Below the pieces are notes generated by a model. It ran no database searches and was not told where the DNA came from. It was given only the letters and a program-made list of their open reading frames with translations. From assembly GCF_029227915.1 (NCBI RefSeq), contig NC_079876.1, positions 4,838,001 to 4,902,000 of the forward strand: a stretch of DNA of 64,000 nt, read 5' to 3'. The stretch is from Hydractinia symbiolongicarpus. Lineage: Eukaryota > Cnidaria > Hydrozoa > Anthoathecata > Hydractiniidae. This document shows, in pieces, positions 9,738-20,300 of the stretch (positions within the stretch are counted from its first letter, which is position 1; each line of letters opens with the position of its first letter). The position numbers and the translations under genes are program-made.

Positions 9738-12402
9738 GAAAATGTGACTCAACCGTTGAAACTCAAACGGACTGACACCGTTAAAAAGTCAATGAAATGT
9801 AGTTTTTGAAGCTGTAGCTAATTCTTCAGCGCGCGATATCGGCTAGGATTGGTCCCACCATAAAATTTGACTTATTTTGTCTAATTTTTTAAATGAAGCG
9901 CTACCACAGCGCCCAGTGTAATCGCTGAGTTCCGGCAATCACGTCAAATTAAGAAGAATGTTATTTCTTGGAGTCCAATTGTCTCACTTATAACATTTAT
10001 AAGGTCACAGTCCAAAATCAGTTCAATTATGTGCCACAGTCAATCGTTTCACTGTTAAAAGCCATACAACCTAGTAATATTAGAAAAATATCGCTAAATA
10101 CATGTTGGTACGAATATGTGACCCAACCGTTGTAACTCAAACGGATTAACACCGTTAGAAAGTCAATGAAATGTAGTTTTTGAAACTGTCGCTATTTCTT
10201 CAGCGCGCGATAACGGATAGGATTGATACCACAGAAAAGAACGACTTATTTATCTAAATTTTTATATGAAGCGCTACCACAGCGCCCAGTGTAATCGCTG
10301 ATTTGCAGTAATCACGTCAAATTAAGAAGAATGTTTTTTCTGGGAGTCCATTTCTGTCATCTATCACATTGATCAGGTCACAGTCCAAAGTTAGTTCAAT
10401 TAAGTCCCACAGTCAATCGTTTCACTGTTAAAAGCGATGCAACCTAGTAATATCAGATAAATATCGCTAAATACATGTTGGTACGAATATGTGACCCAGC
10501 TGTTGAAACTCAAACGAACTGACACCATTAGGAAGTCAATGAAATGTACTTTGAAACTGTCGCTATTTCTTCAGCGCGCGATAACGGCCAGGATTCGTCC
10601 CACAGTAAAAAATGACTCATTAATCTAAATTTTTAATTGAAGCGCTACCACAGCGCCCAGTGAAATCGCTGAATTTCGGCAATCATTTCAAATTAAGAGG
10701 AATGTTATTTCTTGGAGTCTAATTTTCTCACTTTCGCATTTATAAGGTCACAGTCCATAATCAGTTCAATTAAGTCTCACAGTCAATCGTTTCACTGTTA
10801 AAAGCCATACAACTTAGTAATACCGGAAAAATATCGCTAAATACATGTTGGTACGAATATGTGAGTCAACCGTTGTAACTCAAACGGATTGATACTGTTA
10901 GAAAGTCAATGAAAATTAGTTTTTGAAACTGTCGCTATTTTTTCAGCGCTCGATAACGGCTTGGATTGGTCCCACAGTAAAAGATGACTTATTTACCTAA
11001 ACTTTCAAATGAAGCGCTACCACAGCGCCCATTGTAATCGCTGAGTTCCGGCAATCACGTCAAATTAAGAAGAATGTTATTTCTTGGAGTCTAATTCCCT
11101 CATTTATCACATTTATCAGGTCAAAGTCCAAAGTTAGTTCAATTAAGTCCAACAGTCAATCGATTCATAGCTAAAAGCGATGCAACCTAGTAATATCAGA
11201 AAAATATCGCTAAATACATGTTGGTACGAATATGTGACCAAACCGTTGTTACTGAAACGGACTGACACCGTTAGAAAGTCAATGAAATTTTGTTCTTGAA
11301 ACTGTCGCTATTTCTTCAGCGCACGATAACGGCTAGGATTGGTTCCATAATATAAAAACGACTTTTTTTATCTTAATTCCTAAATGAAGTGCTACCACAG
11401 AACCCAGTGTAATCGCTGAGTTTCGGCAATCATGTCAAATTAAGAAGAATGTTATTTCTTGGAGTCCAATTGTCTCCTTTATCACATTTATCAGGTGACA
11501 GTCCAAATTTAGTTCAATTAAGTCCCATAGTCGATCGTTCCATTGTTAAAAGCGATGCAACCTTGTAATCTCAGAAAAATATCGCTAAACACATGTTGAT
11601 ACGAATATGTGACCAACCGTTGAAACTCAAACGGACTGGCACCGTTAGAAAGTCAATGAAATGTAGTTTTTGAAACTGTCGCTATTTCTTCATTGCGCGA
11701 AAACGGCTAGGATTGCTCCCACAGTTGAAAGTGACTTATTAATCTAAATTTTTAAATGAAGCGCAACCACAGCGCCCAGTGTAATCGCTGAGTTCCGGCA
11801 ATCATGTCAAATTAAGAAGAATGTTATTTCTTGGAGTCCAATTTCCTCATTTATCACATTTATCAGGTCACAGTCCAAAGTTAGTTCAATTAAGTCCCAC
11901 AGTCACTCGTTTCTCTGTTAAAGGCCATACAACCTAGTAATATCAGAAAAATATCGCTAAATACATGTTGGTACGAATATGTGACCCAACCGTTGTAACT
12001 CAAACGGATTGACACCGTTAGAAAGTCAATGAAGTGTAGTTTTTGAAACTGTCGCTATTTCTTCAGCGCGCGATAACGGATAAGATTGGTCCCACAGTAA
12101 AGAACGACTTATTTATCTAAATTTTTAAATAAAGCGCCACCACAACGCCCAGTGTAATCGCTGATTTCCGGCAATCACGTCAAATTAGGAAGAATGTTTT
12201 TTCTTGGAGCCAATTTGTGTCATTTATCACATTGATCAGGTCACGGTCCAAAGTGAGTTCAATTAAGTCCAACAGTCAATCGTCTCATAGTCAAAAGCGA
12301 TGCAACCTAGTAATATCAGAAAAATATCGCTAAATACATGTTGGTACGAATATGTGACCAAACCGTTGTTACTGAAACGGACTGACACCGTTAGAAAGTC
12401 AA

Positions 12403-12600
12403 TGAAATTTTGTTCTTGAAACTGTCGCTATTTCTTCAGCGCACGATAACGGCTAGGATTGGTTCCATAATATAAAAACGACTTTTTTTATCTTAATTCC
12501 TAAATGAAGTGCTACCACAGAACCCAGTGTAATCGCTGAGTTTCGGCAATCATGTCAAATTAAGAAGAATGTTATTTCTTGGAGTCCAATTGTCTCCTTT
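12403..12600. repeat. Exemplar of the D module (TTCCATAATATAAAAACGAC)
   Basis: In a subset of units the stretch after GGATTGG is TTCCATAATATAAAAACGAC, followed by a run of T, TCTTAATTCCTAAATGA and GTGCTACCACAGA/GCCCAG. This replaces the usual TCCCACAG, A-rich segment and GCGCTACCACAGCGCCC. It is usually linked upstream to GAAATTTTGTTCTTGAAAC and GCGCACGATAACGG, and is followed by GTCTCCTTTATCAC leading into a type C landmark. Copies lie near 2830, 11340, 12460, 15075, 18990, 20110, 22715, 25890, 30925, 31670, 33160, 34275, 45660, 47525, 49980, 56000, 58235, 59725 and 62700. The near 595 and 5750 copies have a different upstream half, showing that the module moves between backgrounds. Confidence 0.72.
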
Positions 12601-12711
12601 ATCACATTTATCAGGTGACAGTCCAAATTTAGTTCAATTAAGTCCCATAGTCGATCGTTCCATTGTTAAAAGCGATGCAACCTTGTAATCTCAGAAAAAT
12701 ATCGCTAAACA

Positions 12712-13083
12712 CATGTTGATACGAATATGTGACCAACCGTTGAAACTCAAACGGACTGGCACCGTTAGAAAGTCAATGAAATGTAGTTTTTGAAACTGTC
12801 GCTATTTCTTCATTTCGCGAAAACGGCTAGGATTGCTCCCACAGTTGAAAGTGACTTATTAATCTAAATTTTTAAATGAAGCGCAACCACAGCGCCCAGT
12901 GTAATCGCTGAGTTCCGGCAATCATGTCAAATTAAGAAGAATGTTATTTCTTTGAGTCTAATTTCCTCATTTATCACATTTATCAGGTCACAGTCCAAAG
13001 TTAGTTCAATTAAGTCCCACAGTCACTCGTTTCTCTGTTAAAGGCCATACAACCTAGTAATATCAGAAAAATATCGCTAAATA
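12712..13083. repeat. Exemplar of monomer subtype C
   Basis: Subtype C has CACATGTTGATACG at the landmark, so the central GTAC of the palindrome is lost (GGTACG becomes GATACG). It continues GTGACCAACCG, one C shorter than the other types, then CATTGCGCGAAAACGG in most copies (this one has CATTTCGCG) and GCTCCCACAGTTGAAA. The preceding unit ends CATTGTTAAAAGCGATG followed by CCTTGTAATCTCAG. Other C landmarks include 3080, 11592, 15318, 19239, 20359, 22965, 26140, 31173, 33410, 34526, 50227, 56249, 59972, 61460 and 62949. In the last 14 kb the type carries TTGCGCCAAAACGG and TTGAATATGAC. Confidence 0.78.
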
Positions 13084-13726
13084 CATGTTGGTACGAATAT
13101 GTGACCCAACCGTTGTAACTCAAACGGATTGACACCGTTAGAAAGTCAATGAAGTGTAGTTTTTGAAACTGTCGCTATTTCTTCAGCGCACGATAACGGA
13201 TAAGATTGGTCCCACAGTAAAGAACGACTTATTTATCTAAATTTTTAAATAAAGCGCCACCACAACGCCCAGTGTAATCGCTGATTTCCGGCAATCACTT
13301 CAAATTAGGAAGAATGTTTTTTCTTGGAGCCAATTTGTGTCATTTATCACATTGATCAGGTCACGGTCCAAAGTGAGTTCAATTAAGTACCACAGTCAAT
13401 CGTCTCACTGTTAAAAGCGATGCAACCAGGTATAATCAGATAAATATCGCTAAATACATGTTGGTACGAAAATGTGACCCAACCGTTGAAACTCAAACGG
13501 ACTAACACCGTTAAAAAGTCAATGAAATGTAGTTTTTGAAACTGTCGCTATTTCTACAGCGCGATAACGGCTAGGATTGGTCCCACAGTAAAAAATGACT
13601 TTTTATCTTAATTTTTAATTGAAGCGCTACCACAGCGCTCAGTGTAATCGCTGAGTTTCAGGAATCATTTCATATTAAGAAGAATGTTATTTCTTGGAGT
13701 CCAATTGTTTCACTATCACATTTATA

Positions 13727-13739
13727 AGGTCAAAGTCCA
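13727..13739 (+). other. AGGTCAAAGTCCA, nuclear-receptor DR1-like motif (exemplar)
   Basis: This monomer position varies as AGGTCACAGTCCA, AGGTCACGGTCCA, AGGTCAAAGTCCA and AGGTGACAGTCCA. The CAAAGTCCA form matches the known HNF4-type recognition motif, and AGGTCA and AGTTCA (about 18 bases apart, start to start) are both nuclear-receptor half-site words. Another example is at 2606-2618. Short matches like this arise by chance, so binding is only a possibility. Confidence 0.25.
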
Positions 13740-15317
13740 TAATCAGTTCAATTAAATCCCACAATCAATAGTTTCACTGTTAAAAGCCATACAACCTAGT
13801 AATATCAGAAGAATATCCCTAAATACATGTTGGTACGAATATGTGACACAACCGTTGTAACTCAAACGAATTGGCACCGTGAGATAGTCAATGAAGTGTA
13901 GTTTTTGAAACTGTCGCTATTTCTTCAGCGCGCGATAACGGATAGGATTGATCCCACCGAAAAGAACGACTTATTTTTCTAAATTTTTAAATAAAGCGCT
14001 ACCACAACGCCCAGTGTAATAGCTGATTTCCGGCAATCACGTCAAATTAAGAAGAATGTTTTTTCTTAGAGTCCATTTGTGTCATTTATCACATTGATCA
14101 GGTCATGGTCCAAAGTTAGTTCAATTAAGTCCCACAGTCAATCGTTTCATTGTTAAAAGCGATACAACCTAGTAATATCAGATAAATATCGCTAAATACA
14201 TGTTGGTACGAAAATGTGACCCAACCGTGGTAACTCAAACGGATTGACACCGTTAGAAAGTCAATGAAGTGTAGTTTTTGAAACTGTCGCTATTTCTTCA
14301 GCGCGCGATAACGGATAAGATTGGTCCCACAGTAAAGAACGACTTATTTATCTAAATTTTTAAATAAAGCGCCACCACAACGCCCAGTGTAATCGCTGAT
14401 TTCCGGCAATCACGTCAAATTAGGAAGAATGTTTTTTCTTGGAGTCCATTTGTGTCATTTATCACATTGATCAGGTCACGGTCCAAAGTGAGTTCAATTA
14501 AGTCCCACAGTCAATCGTTTCACTGTTAAAAGTGATGCAACCTAGTAATATCAGATAAATATCGCTAAATACATGTTGGTACGAAAATGTGACCCAACCG
14601 TTGAAACTCAAACGGACTGACACCGTTAAAAAGTCAATGAAATGTAGTTTTTGAAGCTGTAGCTATTTCTTCAGCGCGCGATAAGGGCTAGGATTGGTCC
14701 CACAGAAAATTTGACTTATTTATCTAATTTTTTAAATGAAGCGCTACCATTGCGCCCAGTGTAATCGCTGAGTTCCGGCAATCACGTCAAATTAAGAAGA
14801 ATGTTATTTCTTGGAGTCCAATTGTCTCACTTATAACATTGATCAGGTCACGGTCCAAAGTTAGTTCAATTAAGTCCCACAGTCAATCGTTTCACTGTTA
14901 AAAGCGATGCAACCTAGTAATATCAAAAAATATCGCTAAATACATGTTGGTACGAATATGTGACACAACCGTTGTAACTCAAACGGACTGACACCGTTAG
15001 AAAGTCAATGAAATTTTGTTCTTGAAACTGTCGCTATTTCATCAGCGCACGATAACGGCTAGGATTGGTCCCATAATATAAAAACGACTTTTTTTATCTT
15101 AATTCCTAAATGATGTGCTACCACAGAGCCCAGTGTAATCGCTGAGTTTCGGCAATCATGTCAAATTAACAAGAATGTTATTTCTTGGAGTCCAATTGTC
15201 TCCTTTATCACATTTATCAGGTGACAGTCCAAAGTTAGTTCAATTAAGTCCCATAGTCAATCGTTTCATTGTTAAAAGCGATGCAACCTTGTAATCTCAG
15301 AAAAACATCGCTAAACA

Positions 15318-15513
15318 CATGTTGATACGAATATGTGACCAACAGCTGAAACTCAAACGGACTGGTACCGTTAGAAAGTCAATGAAATGTAGTTTTTGAA
15401 ACTGTCGCTATTTCTTCATTGCGCGAAAACGGCTAGGATTGCTCCCACAGTTGAAAATGACTTACTGTTAAAAGCCATACAACCTAGTAATATCAGAAGA
15501 ATATCGCTAAATA
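15318..15513. repeat. 196-bp truncated monomer, first copy
   Basis: A type C landmark is followed after only 196 bp by a type B landmark. The junction is at 15464/15465, where TTGAAAATGACTTA meets CTGTTAAAAGCC. Comparison with intact units shows 176 bp missing, with at most one base of homology at the join. The loss is close to half a monomer and close to the 178-bp distance between the two CCCACAG words. Copies at 22965 and 26140 share this exact junction. Confidence 0.92.
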
Positions 15514-16651
15514 CATGTTGGTACGAATATGTAACCCAACCGTTGTAATTCAAACGAATTGGCACCGTTAGAAAGTCAATGAAGTGTAGTTTTTGGAACT
15601 GTCGCTATTTCTTCAGCGCGCGATAACAAATAGGATTGGTCCCACAGAAAAGAACGGCTTATTTTTCTAAATTTTTAAATAAAGCGCTACCACAACGCCC
15701 AGTGTAATAGCTGATTTCCGGCAATCACGTCAAATTAAGAAGAATGTTTTTTCTTAGAGTCCATTTGTGTCATTTATCACATTGATCAGGTCACGGTCCA
15801 AAGTTAGTTCAATTAAGTCCCACAGTCAATCGTTTCACTGTTAAAAGCGATGTAACCTAGTAATATCAGATAAATATCGCTAAATACATGTTGGTACGAA
15901 AATGTGACCCAACCGTTGAAACTCAAACGGACTGACACCGTTAAAAAGTCAATGAAATGTAGTTTTTGAAGCTGTAGCTATTTCTTCAGCGCGCGATAAG
16001 GGCTAGGATTGGTCCCACAGAAAATTTGACTTATTTATTTAATTTTTTAAATGAAGCGCTACCACAGCGCCCATGGTAATCGCTGAGTTCCGGCAATCAC
16101 GTCAAATTAAGAACAATGTTATTTCTTGGAGTCCGTTTGTTTCATTTATCACATTGATCAGGTCACGGTCCAAAGTTAGTTCAATTAAGTTCCACAGTCA
16201 ATCGTTTCATTGTTAAAAGCCATACAACCTAGTAATATTAGAAATATATCGCTAAATACATGTTGGTACGAATATGTGACCCAACCGTTGTAACTCAAAC
16301 GGATTAACACCGTTAGAAAGTCAATGAAATGTAGTTTTTAAAACTGTCGCTATTTCTTCAGCGCGCGATAACGGCTAGGATTTGTCCCACAGTAAAAAAT
16401 GTCTTTTTATCGCAATTTCTAATTGAAGCGCTACCACAGAGCCCAGTGTAATCGCTGAGTTTCAGGAATCATTTCATATTAAGAAGAATGTTATTTCTTG
16501 GAGTCCAATTGTCTCACTATCACATTTATAAGGTCAAAGTCCATAATCAGTTCAATTAAATCCCACAGTCAATCGTTTCACTGTTAAAAGCCATACAACC
16601 TAGTAATATCAGAAGAATATCACTAAATACATGTTGGTACGAATATGTGAC

Positions 16652-16678
16652 CCAATCGTTGTAACTCAAACGAATTGG
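16652..16678. other. Compensated variant of the inverted repeat
   Basis: CCAATCGTT at 16652-16660 faces AACGAATTGG at 16669-16678, whose reverse complement is CCAATTCGTT. That gives nine pairs with one bulge, compared with eight in the exemplar at 867-891. Both inner arms have changed (CCGTT to TCGTT, AACGG to AACGA) so that pairing is retained. The same form occurs near 24299, 28590, 29334, 30451, 32691, 36409 and 61109. A near variant at 27473 has TTTAACTC in the loop. Confidence 0.6.
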
Positions 16679-17384
16679 CACCGTTAGAGAGTCAATGAAG
16701 TGTAGTTTTTGAAACTGTCGCTATTCCTTCAGTGCGCAATAACGGATAGGATTGGTCCCGCAGAAAAGAACGACTTTTTTTTCTAAATTTTTAAATAAAG
16801 CGCTACCACAACGCCCAGTGTAATAGCTGGTTTCCGGCAATCACCTCAAATTAAGAAGAATGTTTTTTCTTAGAGTCCATTTGTGTCATTTATCACATTG
16901 ACCAGGTCACGGTCCAAAGTTAGTTCAATTAAGTTCCACAGTCAATCGTTTCACTGTTAAAAGCGATGCAATCTAGTAATATCAGATAAATATCCCTAAA
17001 TACATGTTGGTACGAATATGTGACCCAACCGTTGAAACTCAAACGAACTGACACCGTTTGAAAGTCAGTGAAATGTAGTTTTTGAAACTGTCGCTATTTC
17101 TTCAGCGCGCGATAACTGCCAGGATTTGTCCCACAGTAAAAAATGTCTTTTTATCTCAATTTTTAATTGAAGCGCTACCACAGAGCCCAGTGTAATCGCT
17201 GAGTTTCAGGAATCATTTCATATTAAGAAGAATGTTATTTCTTGGAGTCCAATTGTCTCACTATCACATTTATAAGGTCAAAGTCCATAATCAGTTCAAT
17301 TAAATCCCACAATCAATAGTTTCACTGTTAAAAGCCATACAACCTAGTAATATCAGAAGAATATCCCTAAATACATGTTGGTAC

Positions 17385-20300
17385 GAAAATGTGACTCAAC
17401 CGTTGAAACTCAAACGGACTGACACCGTTAAAAAGTCAATGAAATGTAGTTTTTGAAGCTGTAGCTAATTCTTCAGCGCGCGATATCGGCTAGGATTGGT
17501 CCCACCATAAAATTTGACTTATTTTGTCTAATTTTTTAAATGAAGCGCTACCACAGCGCCCAGTGTAATCGCTGAGTTCCGGCAATCACGTCAAATTAAG
17601 AAGAATGTTATTTCTTGGAGTCCAATTGTCTCACTTATAACATTTATAAGGTCACAGTCCAAAATCAGTTCAATTATGTGCCACAGTCAATCGTTTCACT
17701 GTTAAAAGCCATACAACCTAGTAATATTAGAAAAATATCGCTAAATACATGTTGGTACGAATATGTGACCCAACCGTTGTAACTCAAACGGATTAACACC
17801 GTTAGAAAGTCAATGAAATGTAGTTTTTGAAACTGTCGCTATTTCTTCAGCGCGCGATAACGGATAGGATTGATACCACAGAAAAGAACGACTTATTTAT
17901 CTAAATTTTTATATGAAGCGCTACCACAGCGCCCAGTGTAATCGCTGATTTGCAGTAATCACGTCAAATTAAGAAGAATGTTTTTTCTGGGAGTCCATTT
18001 CTGTCATCTATCACATTGATCAGGTCACAGTCCAAAGTTAGTTCAATTAAGTCCCACAGTCAATCGTTTCACTGTTAAAAGCGATGCAACCTAGTAATAT
18101 CAGATAAATATCGCTAAATACATGTTGGTACGAATATGTGACCCAACTGTTGAAACTCAAACGAACTGACACCATTAGGAAGTCAATGAAATGTACTTTG
18201 AAACTGTCGCTATTTCTTCAGCGCGCGATAACGGCCAGGATTCGTCCCACAGTAAAAAATGACTCATTAATCTAAATTTTTAATTGAAGCGCTACCACAG
18301 CGCCCAGTGAAATCGCTGAATTTCGGCAATCATTTCAAATTAAGAGGAATGTTATTTCTTGGAGTCTAATTTTCTCACTTTCGCATTTATAAGGTCACAG
18401 TCCATAATCAGTTCAATTAAGTCTCACAGTCAATCGTTTCACTGTTAAAAGCCATACAACTTAGTAATACCGGAAAAATATCGCTAAATACATGTTGGTA
18501 CGAATATGTGAGTCAACCGTTGTAACTCAAACGGATTGATACTGTTAGAAAGTCAATGAAAATTAGTTTTTGAAACTGTCGCTATTTTTTCAGCGCTCGA
18601 TAACGGCTTGGATTGGTCCCACAGTAAAAGATGACTTATTTACCTAAACTTTCAAATGAAGCGCTACAACAGCGCCCATTGTAATCGCTGAGTTCCGGCA
18701 ATCACGTCAAATTAAGAAGAATGTTATTTCTTGGAGTCTAATTCCCTCATTTATCACATTTATCAGGTCAAAGTCCAAAGTTAGTTCAATTAAGTCCAAC
18801 AGTCAATCGATTCATAGCTAAAAGCGATGCAACCTAGTAATATCAGAAAAATATCGCTAAATACATGTTGGTACGAATATGTGACCAAACCGTTGTTACT
18901 GAAACGGACTGACACCGTTAGAAAATCAAGGAAATTTTGTTCTTGAAACTGTCGCTATTTCTTCAGCGCACGATAACGGCTAGGATTGGTTCCATAATAT
19001 AAAAACGACTTTTTTTATCTTAATTCCTAAATGAAGTGCTACCACAGAACCCAGTGTAATCGCTGAGTTTCGGCAATCATGTCAAATTAAGAAGAATGTT
19101 ATTTCTTGGAGTCCAATTGTCTCCTTTATCACATTTATCAGGTGACAGTCCAAAGTTAGTTCAATTAAGTCCCATAGTCGATCGTTCCATTGTTAAAAGC
19201 GATGCAATCTTGTAATCTCAGAAAAATATCGCTAAACACATGTTGATACGAATATGTGACCAACCGTTGAAACTCAAACGGACTGGCACCGTTAGAAAGT
19301 CAATGAAATGTAGTTTTTGAAACTGTCGCTATTTCTTCATTGCGCGAAAACGGCTAGCATTGCTCCCACAGTTGAAAGTGACTTATTAATCTAAATTTTT
19401 AAATGAAGCGCAACCACAGCGCCCAGTGTAATCGCTGAGTTCCGGCAATCATGTCAAATTAAGAAGAATGTTATTTCTTGGAGTCCAATTTCCTCATTTA
19501 TCACATTTATCAGGTCACAGTCCAAAGTTAGTTCAATTAAGTCCCACAGTCACTCGTTTCTCTGTTAAAGGCCATACAACCTAGTAATATCAGAAAAATA
19601 TCGCTAAATACATGTTGGTACGAATATGTGACCCAACCGTTGTAACTCAAACGGATTGACACCGTTAGAAAGTCAATGAAGTGTAGTTTTTGAAACTGTC
19701 GCTATTTCTTCAGCGCGCGATAACGGATAAGATTGGTCCCACAGTAAAGAACGACTTATTTATCTAAATTTTTAAATAAAGCGCCACCACAACGCCCAGT
19801 GTAATCGCTGATTTCCGGCAATCACGTCAAATTAGGAAGAATGTTTTTTCTTGGAGCCAATTTGTGTCATTTATCACATTGATCAGGTCACGGTCCAAAG
19901 TGAGTTCAATTAAGTCCAACAGTCAATCGTCTCATAGTCAAAAGCGATGCAACCTAGTAATATCAGAAAAATATCGCTAAATACATGTTGGTACGAATAT
20001 GTGACCAAACCGTTGTTACTGAAACGGACTGACACCGTTAGAAAGTCAATGAAATTTTGTTCTTGAAACTGTCGCTATTTCTTCAGCGCACGATAACGGC
20101 TAGGATTGGTTCCATAATATAAAAACGACTTTTTTTATCTTAATTCCTAAATGAAGTGCTACCACAGAACCCAGTGTAATCGCTGAGTTTCGGCAATCAT
20201 GTCAAATTAAGAAGAATGTTATTTCTTGGAGTCCAATTGTCTCCTTTATCACATTTATCAGGTGACAGTCCAAATTTAGTTCAATTAAGTCCCATAGTCG

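Larger units (their letters stand above)
9738..17384. repeat. 7647-bp higher-order repeat, copy 1
   Basis: Twenty full monomers plus one 196-bp remnant make a 7647-bp unit directly followed by a second copy. Matching markers include GCGATATCGG (9835 and 17482 for GATATC), TTTGAGTCTAATTTCC (12952 and 20599) and the truncated monomer at 15318. About a dozen single-base differences from copy 2 were spotted by eye, roughly 99.8% identity; this was not an exhaustive alignment. Internally, about 11150-12260 and 12270-13380 are a further three-monomer duplication at offset 1120 bp (landmarks 11217/12337, 11592/12712 and 11964/13084). Confidence 0.9.
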
